This document shows positions 55,019-64,000 of a DNA stretch of 64,000 nt, piece by piece (positions within the stretch are counted from its first letter, which is position 1; each line of letters opens with the position of its first letter). The DNA is from Burkholderia stagnalis (GTDB lineage: Bacteria; Pseudomonadota; Gammaproteobacteria; Burkholderiales; Burkholderiaceae). The position numbers were made by a program, and so were the translations under genes. Under the pieces are notes generated by a model, which had not been told where the DNA came from, did no database searches, and saw only the letters and a list, made by a program, of their open reading frames with translations. The DNA is taken from NCBI RefSeq assembly GCF_902830275.1, contig NZ_CADESW010000001.1, forward strand, positions 682,001 to 746,000, given 5' to 3'.

Positions 55019-55615
55019 TCACAGTATCTCCACACTCTGGACCAGAACATCCTTCAGCTTCACCCCTTCAACTTCCTTATAGATATCCTCGTCGATCAAA
55101 ATCCCCAAGCCGGTACAAGAAATTGGCGCATCGGGGCATTCCGATTCCAGCAAAAACCATGGCGCCCTCTCACGCCTTGACTCAAAACCACATTCATTGC
55201 AAACAACAAGCCGCTCATTTTCAGGGAAAGGAACACCTTTGAAAATACTTGGCTTTTTCCCTCTCAACGTTACATATCCATACTTTCCTGAAAACGACTT
55301 ATAGGGCTGCTCGAACTCCACCCCACCCTCAACGGAAATCACCCTTCCCACATTCAAAAAGCGACGCCCCTCGCTCCCAAGCAAACCTATAAGCCGATCT
55401 GACGCAATACCCGGAACCGGCAAGTAGCCGGCAAACAGCATGTCGGGCTTACCCGATATTTTTCGATCCAGCCTGACATCAATCTCACGATCAAATATCT
55501 TTAACCTACGACAACTCCCGCAAAAAATTTCAGCATTGCGATTCAGCCAGTCCTGATCGAAATCATATCGATCCATTCCAGAATAATAAAGGTGATATAA
55601 CTCTCGCTTCCTCAT
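55019..55615 (-). CDS. Probable immunity protein of the Rhs toxin
   Basis: A 198-residue soluble protein immediately downstream of the Rhs gene, coupled by an ATGA overlap. That is the standard position of an Rhs immunity gene, and low GC matches that of the toxin tip. Two cysteine pairs, CGSC (about 32-35) and CNEC (about 139-142), suggest a zinc-binding knuckle, an uncommon feature for an immunity protein. I recognise no named immunity family. It should bind and block the 110-residue C-terminal toxin of the neighbouring Rhs protein in the cytoplasm, as no signal peptide is present. Confidence 0.7.
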   Translation of the reverse strand: MRKRELYHLYYSGMDRYDFDQDWLNRNAEIFCGSCRRLKIFDREIDVRLDRKISGKPDMLFAGYLPVPGIASDRLIGLLGSEGRRFLNVGRVISVEGGVEFEQPYKSFSGKYGYVTLRGKKPSIFKGVPFPENERLVVCNECGFESRRERAPWFLLESECPDAPISCTGLGILIDEDIYKEVEGVKLKDVLVQSVEIL

Positions 55616-58600
55616 GGGTAAACCTTGAAATTTCCGTTAACAATATTTTCCCACACCGCACTCGTCAAATTCGTACCATGCGTGGCATCAACCGAACGAG
55701 CCGCATCAAGCACCGCATCCAATGCTTCCTTTTGCATTCCCGGCGTGTTGGCCATTTCAACCGCCCAATCTGCGGCTCCCCCTCCTCGACCTCCGCCTCG
55801 CATCCCGAACAAATCCATAAGACGCTTGTTCAAGGCTCCATGAAAGTCGACGTGCGGATCTTTCGCGAGAGCGATGAGGTTTTGCTTTTCGTTACCACCC
55901 AGGAACTTGGGAATAGGATGGTGTTTTTGGGATGCACCGCAAAACCACCCGACCGGATCGGACCACCGCACTGAATTGGGCGCATACGAGTAAAGATTCT
56001 CGCCCCCCAGCACCCCAATCGGATCCTGATTGACGAACCGCCCCACGTCCGGATCGTAAAACCGGAACGTGTTGTAATGCAGCCCGGTACTGTCGTCCGC
56101 ATACTGCCCCGCATACCTCAGCGGCTGCTCGGTGCGCGGCGCCACCAGTTCCCGATCGCCTGCCTCGACCTTCCCCCACGCCGCATACCGCCCGGCCCAC
56201 GCAACCTGTCCCGCCTCGTCCGTCACCTCCAGCGGCGCCCCCACCAGATCCGTATGGAAGTGGTAAATCCGCGCCGCATGCCTCGCCTGCTCGATCGCGA
56301 CCGCCGCCACCGCATCCGCGATCACCGCGTCGACGCGCGCAACCGGCGAATACGGCGCATTCGGGCTATACGCATAGCTGCTGACGCCCGTCTCGCGAAT
56401 CTCCTGCGCGAGCCGCAGCCCCTCCCACACGAAGCGCTTGCGCGCCTTGCGGAGTTCGACGCCCCGGACATCGAAATACGTCTCGCTCTTCGCCGTCCGC
56501 CTTCCGAGCGGGTCGTACTCGAACCGCGCCTCGACCGCGCCACGCGCATCTTCCGTGCGGACGGCGATCAACCGGTCCTGCCCGTCGTAGCTGAAGCGCT
56601 GCGTCCGGTTCGGCCCCTGCTGCTTCGTCGCCAGGTTGCCGAACGCGTCATAGGCGAACCGCAAGTCCTGCCACATCCGCAGCCGGTTGCCTTCCACATA
56701 GCCGCGGCTGAGGCGTTGCCGGTCATCCAGCAGGTTGCCGGCCGCGTCCCACGCAAATTCCTCGAGATGCCGGTCCGCCGCGCGGTACTGACGCACCAGT
56801 TGCCCCGCCGCATCGTAGCCATACTGCGTGCTGCCCCGCAGGCTATCGTGCATCTCCGTCAGTTCGCCGGCCGCGTCGTAGCCGTAGTTGCGCCACAACT
56901 GCCCGCGCATCCGCCCGGTCGTTTCCGGCGACATGCCCGCCGCCTGCCACAGCTTGCGCCCCAGCAAGTCATAACCCGACCGTTCCATCAGGCGCCCTTG
57001 CGTCCGCGAGATCTCGCGATGCAGGTCGTCCCGTTCGAAATCGCTGACCACCTGGTCGCCGCAGCGAATCTGATGCACGTGCCCGGAACCGTAGCGCAGC
57101 ATCTGCAGCGTCTGCGCATGCGGCAGCGACAGCGTCGACACGTTGTCCAGCTCGTCGAGCCCATACCCGACCGCGCCGTTCACGCCATGCTCGGCAATCA
57201 GCCGGCCGCCCTTGTCGTATTCGAACCGGACCACATCCGGCCCGATGCCGAGCGCCGCACCCGCGTCCGTCGGCGCCCGCTCGACCGCCAGCAGCCGGTC
57301 TCCCGCATCGCGCTCATAGCGGGTCACGTCGGTCGGCGTGTGCTGCGCCGTCAGGTTCCCCATCGGATCGCGCTCGAAGCGGATCACCCGCACCGGGCCT
57401 GCGTCGCGACGATTCGCCGGGTCGGCCGCGCCGACGATCGTCAATTCCCGCAGCCCGCCCGCGTCGTCGTACGCGAAGCGCCGCGTCACGCCGTCCGGCC
57501 GCGTTTCGGACGCGAGTCGCCCGCCCGCGTCATGAGCGAACGCATAGCGGGCATGCTCGTTCAGCAACTCGAACAGGCGCCCTTCCGCATCGTAGCGATA
57601 CTGCAACCTGCGCCCGGCCGGGTCGATCGCTTCGCACAACTGGCCACGCGCATTGCGACGCCACTGCCGGATGCGTCCGCCCGGCCCGACCTGCCGCACG
57701 AGGAGCCCCGCCGCATCGTATTCGAAGGATTCCTCGCTGCCGTCGGGATAGGCGATACGCACCGGCTCGCCGGTCGGGCGCATCGCATACGCGACGCGCT
57801 GCCCCAGTGCGTTGACCGTCTCGACCGGCAATCCGAATGCATCGAATGCGTAACGCGTCGTCTTCCCCGAGCAATCCGTATATGCAATCAACTGGCCCAG
57901 CCGGTTCCACGCCAGCACCTTCCGCCCGCCGCGCGCATCGACATGCGCGTCGGGCTGCGACGTCAGTCCGTCGGGATACGTGTACCGGTTGGTCCGGCCG
58001 AGCGGATCGCGGCCGAGCACGAGACGCCCCTGGCGATCGTATTCCGCCTGCCAGACGCCGCCGTCCGGCGCGGTGACTTCCACCGGCCGCAGGCTGTTGC
58101 CGTCATACCGCGTGCGCGTCGTGCGCCCGAGCGGATCGGTCTCGGCGACGATGCGTCCCGCTTCGTCATATTCCAGCGTCACCTTGCGTTCGCCCGGCAG
58201 CAGGAACGCGGTCGGCATCCCGGCATCGTCGTATTCGACCCGGTACTGCGCGCCATCCAGGTCCGTGCATTCGACGATCTGGAAGCGCGCGTCGTAACGC
58301 CAGCGCGCCGAGCGTCCGTCGGCATGGCGAACCCGGCTCTCGCGCGCGTCGAGGTCGTATTCGAAGGTCCAGCGCTCGCCCTCGCTGGTCTGGGTCGCGA
58401 CGACCCGCGGCTGCCCGCCGATCGTCGCCCACGTGTAGCTCGACACGAAGCCGAGCGCATTCGCGTGGCTCGTCATCAAGCCGTCGGCATACGTGAAACG
58501 CCGCACGACGGCGCCGTTGGCGTCTGTCACCGACGCCATCTGCCCGTGGTCGTCGTAGCCATAGGCCACCGCGAGACGGCGTTCGTCGCCATGCACGAGC

Positions 58601-59811
58601 GTGATCGTCCCGAGCCGCCCGTGGACGGCCTCGTAGTCGAGCACCGCCTGAATGCCGCCGCAGGTGAGGATCTCGCGCACGCGCCCCTGACTGTCGCGCT
58701 CGAACTGCATCCACTGCCCGGCCTGATCCTCGATGCGGCGCACCCATGCGATCCGGTCCGTATCGGGATCGAGCCGCCCGAAATCGCAGTATGTTTCGCC
58801 GACGTCGTGCAGCACATAACGGCCATCGGGCGTGCAGGTGAGGTAACGCTGCTCGCTGTCGCTGAACGACGACTGCCCGCTGCGAACCAGCGGAAACCCG
58901 CTTTCGCGCCCTTGCGCGTCCGTGTACCAGAGCCGCCCGTCGCGCGCCTGCAGCCGCAGGTCCCACGGCAGCACCCAGCCGCGGCCGAGCGTCCCGACCT
59001 GGTCGAGGTGGCTCGAGTAGAAGCGCTTGATCGGGACCGGCAGCGGGCTCGGAATCACGTAATCGGTTTCCGCGTCGGCCAGCAGGACCTTGCGCCCCGT
59101 CGTCACGTCGACCGGGTTGCCGAACAGGCCGCCGATCGCGCGGTTGATCGCGGGCCCGGCCACGTAGCGGCTGACGACTTCGCCGAGCACGAAGCCGCCG
59201 ATGAACTTCGCGGCGCACGGCAGCACCGCGCGCGACAGTCCGCCCGCGGCCTTGACGAGCCCCGCGAGCCCGCCGACGAGCCCCGCCAGCGCGAAGGCCC
59301 AATCGACCGCGGTGCGCAGCCACGGCGGCACCTCGTCGTCCACCGGCAGGTAGGTCTGCGTGCCGCCGTGAACGAACGTGTCGTGCGAGCCGTCGCCGAT
59401 CGCCGCGCCGCACGTGATCTTGTCATCCTTGCGCGCGGCGGGCCGCCCGTTGATGAAGACGTTGGTCGAGCCCTGCGCGACGAGCGGCACCGGATTGTGC
59501 TTGTCGCACATGACGCCGCTCAGCGTCGCATACGCGGCGGGCCGGCCGTTGATGAAGACGTTCGGCGAGCCCGACACGATCGCGCCGGACGTCGACGTGA
59601 ACATCTTGCCGATCGCCTCCCCCAGGGACAGGATCCCGCTGGCGCCGACGCCGGCCGCGAGGCCCGCCAGCAGCGCGACGCCGAAGCCGCACGTGAAGGT
59701 CGCGAACGCGACGGCGGCGATCAGCGCAATGCCGATCACGGCGCCGATCAGGAACCCCGTCAGCGCGCTCGTATGCTCGATCGGATCGGTAACGCGTGCG
59801 GCCTCGAACAT
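55612..59811 (-). CDS. T6SS Rhs effector: prePAAR/PAAR - Rhs cage - HNH-like nuclease tip
   Basis: Antibacterial effector of 1399 residues loaded on the T6SS spike. It opens with a prePAAR-like motif ([16 protein letters not shown]), a transmembrane segment (about 20-57), the PAAR domain ([18 protein letters not shown] at about 80-97 and a second such hairpin) and a second hydrophobic region (about 168-215). About 30 YD repeats of the Rhs cage follow. The core ends [20 protein letters not shown], then [12 protein letters not shown], the usual self-cleavage site. The tip (about 1290-1399) has [20 protein letters not shown] then [12 protein letters not shown], a His-rich HNH/endonuclease-VII-like pattern, and is of lower GC than the core. 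Upstream is its Eag chaperone, downstream its immunity gene. Confidence 0.9.
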   Translation of the reverse strand: MFEAARVTDPIEHTSALTGFLIGAVIGIALIAAVAFATFTCGFGVALLAGLAAGVGASGILSLGEAIGKMFTSTSGAIVSGSPNVFINGRPAAYATLSGVMCDKHNPVPLVAQGSTNVFINGRPAARKDDKITCGAAIGDGSHDTFVHGGTQTYLPVDDEVPPWLRTAVDWAFALAGLVGGLAGLVKAAGGLSRAVLPCAAKFIGGFVLGEVVSRYVAGPAINRAIGGLFGNPVDVTTGRKVLLADAETDYVIPSPLPVPIKRFYSSHLDQVGTLGRGWVLPWDLRLQARDGRLWYTDAQGRESGFPLVRSGQSSFSDSEQRYLTCTPDGRYVLHDVGETYCDFGRLDPDTDRIAWVRRIEDQAGQWMQFERDSQGRVREILTCGGIQAVLDYEAVHGRLGTITLVHGDERRLAVAYGYDDHGQMASVTDANGAVVRRFTYADGLMTSHANALGFVSSYTWATIGGQPRVVATQTSEGERWTFEYDLDARESRVRHADGRSARWRYDARFQIVECTDLDGAQYRVEYDDAGMPTAFLLPGERKVTLEYDEAGRIVAETDPLGRTTRTRYDGNSLRPVEVTAPDGGVWQAEYDRQGRLVLGRDPLGRTNRYTYPDGLTSQPDAHVDARGGRKVLAWNRLGQLIAYTDCSGKTTRYAFDAFGLPVETVNALGQRVAYAMRPTGEPVRIAYPDGSEESFEYDAAGLLVRQVGPGGRIRQWRRNARGQLCEAIDPAGRRLQYRYDAEGRLFELLNEHARYAFAHDAGGRLASETRPDGVTRRFAYDDAGGLRELTIVGAADPANRRDAGPVRVIRFERDPMGNLTAQHTPTDVTRYERDAGDRLLAVERAPTDAGAALGIGPDVVRFEYDKGGRLIAEHGVNGAVGYGLDELDNVSTLSLPHAQTLQMLRYGSGHVHQIRCGDQVVSDFERDDLHREISRTQGRLMERSGYDLLGRKLWQAAGMSPETTGRMRGQLWRNYGYDAAGELTEMHDSLRGSTQYGYDAAGQLVRQYRAADRHLEEFAWDAAGNLLDDRQRLSRGYVEGNRLRMWQDLRFAYDAFGNLATKQQGPNRTQRFSYDGQDRLIAVRTEDARGAVEARFEYDPLGRRTAKSETYFDVRGVELRKARKRFVWEGLRLAQEIRETGVSSYAYSPNAPYSPVARVDAVIADAVAAVAIEQARHAARIYHFHTDLVGAPLEVTDEAGQVAWAGRYAAWGKVEAGDRELVAPRTEQPLRYAGQYADDSTGLHYNTFRFYDPDVGRFVNQDPIGVLGGENLYSYAPNSVRWSDPVGWFCGASQKHHPIPKFLGGNEKQNLIALAKDPHVDFHGALNKRLMDLFGMRGGGRGGGAADWAVEMANTPGMQKEALDAVLDAARSVDATHGTNLTSAVWENIVNGNFKVYP

Positions 59812-59826
59812 GATGTGCTGCCCTCG

Positions 59827-60342
59827 TCAGGCCGGCCTGGGTTCGCCGGTCTCGCCGGTCTCGCCGGTCTCGCCGGTCTCGCCGGTCTCGTCCGCCGGCC
59901 GGTAGTCGTCAAGCCAGCCGCGCCATAGCGCGTCCATCTCGTCGTTGAAGGTGCGCGTGCCCGAGGCCGTGAAGATCAGCACGCGCCCGGGCGCCACGAT
60001 GAAAGCCGCCTGCCGCTGGTACACGAGCCGTGCGCCGTTGCGGTAGCTCGCGTCGATGCGTTCGCCGGCGAGCGCCCGGTCGTCCGGGCCGAGCCGTTCG
60101 GCCTGCCGTGCGATCAGCTTGTGCCCCTGCAGGCGCGACTTGAGCAGCGCGAGCTGCCGGTCGACATACGGCGCGAGCGTCTCGCCGTCCTTCAGCCAGT
60201 CGCGCGCGACGCTCAGGTTCGGCTGGTTCGCCGGATCGGCCGGCACGAACACGTTGGTGGTGCGGTCCTCGAAGCCGGCGGGCAGCGTGATGCTGCCTTC
60301 GTGAATCCGGATGCGGTTGTCTGGATCGGTCATGCGGGTCAT
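59827..60342 (-). CDS. Eag-type (DUF1795/DcrB-like) chaperone for the Rhs effector
   Basis: A 171-residue protein beginning MTRMTDPDNRIRIHEGSITL, with PAGFEDRTTNVFVP and a C-terminal LIFTASGTRTFNDEMDALW that match the DUF1795 fold of EagR/EagT chaperones. Such chaperones hold the transmembrane segments of PAAR-Rhs effectors until secretion, which fits the gene lying 15 bp before the rhs gene. An alternative ATG is at 60333. The C-terminus ends with five ETG repeats not typical of the family. Confidence 0.85.
   Translation of the reverse strand: MTRMTDPDNRIRIHEGSITLPAGFEDRTTNVFVPADPANQPNLSVARDWLKDGETLAPYVDRQLALLKSRLQGHKLIARQAERLGPDDRALAGERIDASYRNGARLVYQRQAAFIVAPGRVLIFTASGTRTFNDEMDALWRGWLDDYRPADETGETGETGETGETGEPRPA
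59845..59890. repeat. 9-bp microsatellite encoding the ETG tail of the Eag chaperone
   Basis: Five copies of a 9-bp unit (GCCGGTCTC on the plus strand) encode the E-T-G repeats just before the chaperone stop. The unit length keeps the frame, so copy-number slippage would only change the tail length. Confidence 0.85.
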
Positions 60343-60419
60343 CGGACGAATCTTGAGGAATGGATCGGTGTTGCCGGCAGGCGCATCGGATCATTGGTAC
60401 GGAAACGCCCTCGCCCGGC

Positions 60420-60983
60420 TTACTCCCCCTGCTTGGGCTTGAACGCCACGGACGCGAGACAGCCTGGATTGCGCTCCGTGAAACTGAACGACAATTGCCC
60501 CCACGGCAGGCGCGCAGAATGCGTCGTGGCCTCGTCGAGCGAGCGCCCGCGCGGCACGTCGGTGATCTCGAGCCCGCCGTAGTGCCCGCGCACCGCATCC
60601 AGTCCGACACACGGGCCGCCGAGACGCAGCACCATGAAACCGGGGTGCGCGCCCTGGCGCTTGATGCGCAGGTCCACGTTCTCGATGACCACGCCGTCCG
60701 TCAGCTTGACGGGCGTGCCCTTGAAGAACTGGAACACGTCGCTGCCTTCGTCGTCGGTCTCGCTCAGGCGCGTCGACAGCGTGTTTTCGATCCCGGACTT
60801 CGAGAACGGGACTTGCCGTGCCAGCGCGTCGATCGCTTGCCACAGCGTCATCTTCGGTTGCGTCATGTGTGAATCCTGTACGTTTTTTCCATCGGCCTGG
60901 CCGCATCCGGCCAGCCAGGCCGCGACGCCGAGCGTCATCAGAACCCGTCGCAAGTTACTTCTTGGGCGGGAAATTCTTGTCAT
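60420..60983 (-). CDS. Lipoprotein, probable immunity partner of the VgrG metallopeptidase
   Basis: A 187-residue lipoprotein: RRVLMTLGVAAWLAGC gives an n-region, hydrophobic core and lipobox cysteine near residue 28. The mature part is soluble, with VPFSKSGIENTLSTRLSETD and a GGPCVGLDAVRGHYGGLEIT stretch containing a cysteine; another lies near the C-terminus, so a disulfide is possible. The ATG at 60983 is chosen because GGAGG precedes it; it overlaps the vgrG stop by about 29 bases. Position directly after an effector-bearing VgrG, and a periplasmic location, point to immunity against a periplasm-acting toxin. No family recognised. Confidence 0.65.
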   Translation of the reverse strand: MTRISRPRSNLRRVLMTLGVAAWLAGCGQADGKNVQDSHMTQPKMTLWQAIDALARQVPFSKSGIENTLSTRLSETDDEGSDVFQFFKGTPVKLTDGVVIENVDLRIKRQGAHPGFMVLRLGGPCVGLDAVRGHYGGLEITDVPRGRSLDEATTHSARLPWGQLSFSFTERNPGCLASVAFKPKQGE

Positions 60984-63780
60984 ACCAGCCTCCGTAATAC
61001 TCCGCATAGGGTTGTTTCGTGGTTGACGTGATTTCCCCCTTGCCGAATTGCGCGCCGATCGCACGTCTCGCCGCGTCGGCGTTGCCGTCCTTCAGGAACT
61101 GGTCGTAGGCCTTGTTGTACGCCGCGTGATTGGCGCTGTTGCCGGCAATGCCGATGTCCTGGCCGCCGTTGGCGAGGATTTCGCGTTGCGCCTTGATGTT
61201 GTTCAGCGTCGCCGCGCCCTCGTCCGCCAGTGTGCCATCGACGTACGCGGCTTTCGACGAATAGTCGGGCTTGAACGGATAGGTCGCGTGCCCGGCCTCG
61301 TGCGCGAGCGCCTGGGTCGTTGCCGCCGTGTTGCCCTTGAGGTTGCCGTCCAGCGTGACGGTCTGCTCCCCGCGATTCGCGAACGAGCCGCCGCCGGGCG
61401 CACCGTACTTGAACTTCCAGCCGTCGTCCTTGAGCTTCTTCAGGTCGCCTTGCAGCCCCGGCGATTTCGCCGCGAGCTTGTCGACGTCGTCGCCCAGGCC
61501 GGTCTGCTGCGGCGCGGCGGCGGCGCCTGCCGCACCCGCGCCTGCACCCGCGCCTGCACCGGCGGCTCCGGCCGCCGCTGCCGCATCGCCGCCGGCCGCG
61601 CCGGTCCCGCCCGGCGGCGCCGACGCGCCCCCTTGGTTCAGGTGGATGACCGGCCCGTCGATATAGATGCCGCTCGCGTCGATGAGGATGGTGGACGCGC
61701 CATGCGTCAGCTTGATGCTGCCCTTCGTCATCGTCACGACGCTGTCGCCGACCCGGTGCTCGATGCCGTCGCTCGCTTCGTGACTTTGCGTGCCGGGGCC
61801 GGCCGCGTTCGCCACCGCCTGGGTGTTGATCACGTTGGCGGTCGACGAGCGCGTCAGCGCGATCGTCTCGGTCAGGCTGCCCTGCGCGACGTGTTTCGTT
61901 TCATCGCCCTTCAGCACCGACACCTTCCGCGCACCGCCCTCGACCGTATGCGATTCGTTATCCTTGACGACCGTGTTCATGTCCTTCTGCGCGTGCATGA
62001 AGAACTCTTGCGCGCCGTTCGCATCCGAGAAGCGCAGCTCGTTCGAGCCGGCGCCCTTGTGCGTCTGGCTCTTGATCCCCATCGTCTGGCCGCCGCTGCC
62101 GTGATACGGGTTGCCCGAATCACCGTTGAACACGCGCCCGACCACGACCGGGTTGTCCGGATCGCCCTCGTTGAACGCGACGATCACTTCCTGCCCGATC
62201 CGCGGAATCGCCGCGCCGCCCCAGCCCTTGCCGGCCCACGGCTGCGACACGCGCACCCACATCGAATCCGAACCGTCACGCTTGCCGCGCCGATCCCACG
62301 GGAAATGCAGCTTCACGCGGCTGCCGTCGGTATGGATCTCCTCGCCCTTCGGCCCGACCACCATCGCCGACTGCGTGCCGTGCATGGACGGCTTGCGCGT
62401 ACGCCGCTCCGGCCGGAACGGAATGTCGAACGGCAGGCACGTGAACGTGTTGTGGTACGGCAGCTCGGCACCCTGGCGCGTGTAATCGTTCACCGCCTGG
62501 TGGCGCACGCGCAGGATCACGAATTCCTTGTCGTTGTAGCTGGACGAAGCGTGATTGACGAGCGTGAACCGGCCGTTCGTCGTCATCCCGCGCGCATACC
62601 CGGCACCGTTGAAGCGCCGCGCCTGCGCTTCTTCGGCTTCCATCGCGTAACGCGCATAGCGTTCGCCGTCCTCGCCGTGGTCGTACAGCGAGTGGTACTG
62701 ATAGCGTTCGGTGCCCTGAATGTTGTCGTGCTTGAGGCTGACGGTCGGCACCTCGACATGCATCAGGCTCGACGACGGCTGGTTGTAGTTGAAGTCGCGG
62801 AACGTGATCTTGCCGACCCGGAAGCTGAACGCCTCGTCCCACCGGTCGATGCCGTTCAGTTCGCTGGCGGCGCTGTCCGCGTAGTACGGGATCGTCTCGA
62901 GATTCGGGATCGGCCGGAACAGCGAATTGCTGTCGCCGATCACCAGCACGTGCCTGTCCTTCTCGAAGCGGAACGTCCAGACGAGCCCCTCCTGCTCCAT
63001 CAATCGCGTGCAGAAGTGGTAGTACGACTCGTCGTACATCACGATGTATTCGAGCGGCGGCCGCTCGCTGCGGATGTCGAATTCGAAATCCGCGAACCCC
63101 ATCTCCTGGAAAATCTCGCGCAGGATGTCCTGCGGCGCCAGGTTCTGGAAGATCCGGCAGTCCGTCGAGCGCGTGAGGAACCAGAACCACGGCACGACCG
63201 ACATCTCGTAGCGCGTGACCGTGCCGGAATTGCCGACCCGGCCGAACGACGCGACGTAGCCGTCGAAATAGCGACGCTCGTCAGTCTCGGCCGACGCGGC
63301 CACGATCTTCGTCAGGCTGAAAGTCTTGCCCTGCGGATCCAGCGCGATCTTCACGCGCTGGCCGACGATCTGCTCGGGCCCGATATTGTTCCGGTGAGAC
63401 AGCAGGTCGAGGTGAATCTCCGGCAACTGGTTGACGTGCTCGTCGATCACGGCGGCGTTGACGAGCAGCACGTCCTGGCCCAGCGGCGTGTCGAGCGTGA
63501 CGTAGCGGTTGTCCTGGGTCAGTTGCGGGCGCCCGCCCGTCACGCTGTTGAGTGCGTCGGCGATCGATTCGGGGGTCTTGCCGAGCATCGCCATGCCGGT
63601 TTGTGCGAGCTGGACGGCGCTTGCCGCGCCGCCGAGCAGCCCCGCGCCCGGCATGCCGGTCAGTGCGCCGAGCTGCCCCGCCATGCCGGCGATCGAGCCC
63701 AGGCTCGCCAGGCCGCCCGCCGTCGCGGGGACGGCGCCACCGGCCAGCCCGCTGGCGCCCCTGTCTTCCACGAAACTCAT
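60955..63780 (-). CDS. vgrG: Evolved VgrG spike with C-terminal HExxH metallopeptidase effector
   Basis: T6SS tip protein of 941 residues. Residues about 60-600 form the gp27/gp5-like VgrG core (TRYEMSVVPWFWFLTRSTDC, the TQSAMVVGPKGEEIHTDGSR region and FNEGDPDNPVVVGRVFNGD). A DUF2345-type shaft follows to about 715. Then comes an alanine/glycine linker (61510-61620) and a roughly 170-residue C-terminal domain. That domain contains HEAGH at 827-831 and a glutamate at 854 in DGTLADEGAATLNN, the arrangement of a gluzincin-type zinc peptidase. P. aeruginosa VgrG2b carries a comparable periplasm-acting peptidase. AAAGAGG precedes the ATG at 63780; a lipoprotein gene overlaps its end. Confidence 0.92.
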   Translation of the reverse strand: MSFVEDRGASGLAGGAVPATAGGLASLGSIAGMAGQLGALTGMPGAGLLGGAASAVQLAQTGMAMLGKTPESIADALNSVTGGRPQLTQDNRYVTLDTPLGQDVLLVNAAVIDEHVNQLPEIHLDLLSHRNNIGPEQIVGQRVKIALDPQGKTFSLTKIVAASAETDERRYFDGYVASFGRVGNSGTVTRYEMSVVPWFWFLTRSTDCRIFQNLAPQDILREIFQEMGFADFEFDIRSERPPLEYIVMYDESYYHFCTRLMEQEGLVWTFRFEKDRHVLVIGDSNSLFRPIPNLETIPYYADSAASELNGIDRWDEAFSFRVGKITFRDFNYNQPSSSLMHVEVPTVSLKHDNIQGTERYQYHSLYDHGEDGERYARYAMEAEEAQARRFNGAGYARGMTTNGRFTLVNHASSSYNDKEFVILRVRHQAVNDYTRQGAELPYHNTFTCLPFDIPFRPERRTRKPSMHGTQSAMVVGPKGEEIHTDGSRVKLHFPWDRRGKRDGSDSMWVRVSQPWAGKGWGGAAIPRIGQEVIVAFNEGDPDNPVVVGRVFNGDSGNPYHGSGGQTMGIKSQTHKGAGSNELRFSDANGAQEFFMHAQKDMNTVVKDNESHTVEGGARKVSVLKGDETKHVAQGSLTETIALTRSSTANVINTQAVANAAGPGTQSHEASDGIEHRVGDSVVTMTKGSIKLTHGASTILIDASGIYIDGPVIHLNQGGASAPPGGTGAAGGDAAAAAGAAGAGAGAGAGAAGAAAAPQQTGLGDDVDKLAAKSPGLQGDLKKLKDDGWKFKYGAPGGGSFANRGEQTVTLDGNLKGNTAATTQALAHEAGHATYPFKPDYSSKAAYVDGTLADEGAATLNNIKAQREILANGGQDIGIAGNSANHAAYNKAYDQFLKDGNADAARRAIGAQFGKGEITSTTKQPYAEYYGGWYDKNFPPKK

Positions 63781-64000
63781 GATTAACCTCTTTCTTCTAT
63801 TCGGGCGGGCCGATTGCCGAATTCGCAATGCGCCCGGCTGCGAGGGTCTCTCAGTTCCTCGCGCGTCGCCAAATATAACAAATTGGAGGAAAATTCATAA
63901 GCATTTCGGAGTATGTAACGCTCGTTTAAATCACCGTGGCGCTCGGCGGTTCAGCCTCCTCCGTCAAACAGCGCCAGTGATCGGCCGTGCACTGGCTACA
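63781..64000. other. Upstream region of vgrG, lower GC
   Basis: About 220 bp to the window edge with AT-rich stretches (around 63870-63940) that probably hold the leftward vgrG promoter. No gene or T6SS component is visible within it. Confidence 0.4.

Overview
The window is GC-rich, tightly packed DNA that looks like an accessory-rich chromosomal segment of a Burkholderia species, most likely of the B. cepacia complex. The evidence is an rpsU paralogue, a sigma54/RtcR RNA-repair locus, many LysR regulators, an arginine/guanidino catabolic block and a type VI secretion (T6SS) vgrG/rhs island. Species is inferred; nothing here fixes it.

Layout. 1-2.3 kb: a two-partner secretion pair (secreted adhesin-like TpsA, then the truncated 5' end of its TpsB transporter). 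2.5-4.1 kb: a P-loop kinase-like protein, two small unknown proteins and ribosomal protein S21. 4.1-7.7 kb: tartrate/D-malate transport and oxidation with a divergent LysR. 7.7-11.3 kb: LysE exporter, methyltransferase, a stand-alone IscS-type cysteine desulfurase, a MarR remnant and an NTF2-like protein. 11.3-17.4 kb: the RNA-repair locus. rtcR is divergent from a sigma54 promoter that drives a tRNA-like leader, a slipin carrying a 450-bp internal duplication, the RNA ligase rtcB and an RlaP-type nucleotidyltransferase, ending at a strong terminator. 17.4-20.9 kb: a lower-GC insert with an AraC regulator and a FabF-like ketosynthase sharing paired dyads. 20.9-33.2 kb: a secreted protein, O-methyltransferase, MetY, an APH-kinase/PnuC/TonB-receptor salvage cluster, DUF2970, a three-domain flavo-iron-sulfur protein, GST and LysR.

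33.5-44.8 kb is one long co-directional block: 2-ketoarginine decarboxylase-like and aldehyde dehydrogenase genes, a polyamine-type ABC transporter, a polar amino-acid ABC transporter and a LysR regulator, consistent with uptake and breakdown of arginine or guanidino/polyamine compounds. 44.9-49.5 kb: a TetR-controlled SDR/Baeyer-Villiger monooxygenase/hydrolase operon. 49.9-53.7 kb: a Ser/Gly/Thr-repeat lipoprotein, a membrane methyltransferase-like protein and a tiny membrane ORF. 53.7-63.8 kb: a GNAT protein and a T6SS effector island, read leftward: VgrG with a C-terminal HExxH metallopeptidase, a lipoprotein likely to be its immunity partner, an Eag chaperone, a PAAR-Rhs toxin with an HNH-like tip, its immunity gene and a decayed second copy of that immunity gene.

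The most unusual element is the RNA-repair leader at 13.14-13.40 kb. Directly behind a canonical sigma54 promoter lie an acceptor/T-arm minihelix and a full cloverleaf with intact D and T arms. The cloverleaf has a shortened anticodon loop that can fold as a GAAA tetraloop, no CCA end, and a GNRA-capped hairpin fused to its 3' side. It looks like a dedicated tRNA mimic co-induced with RtcB.
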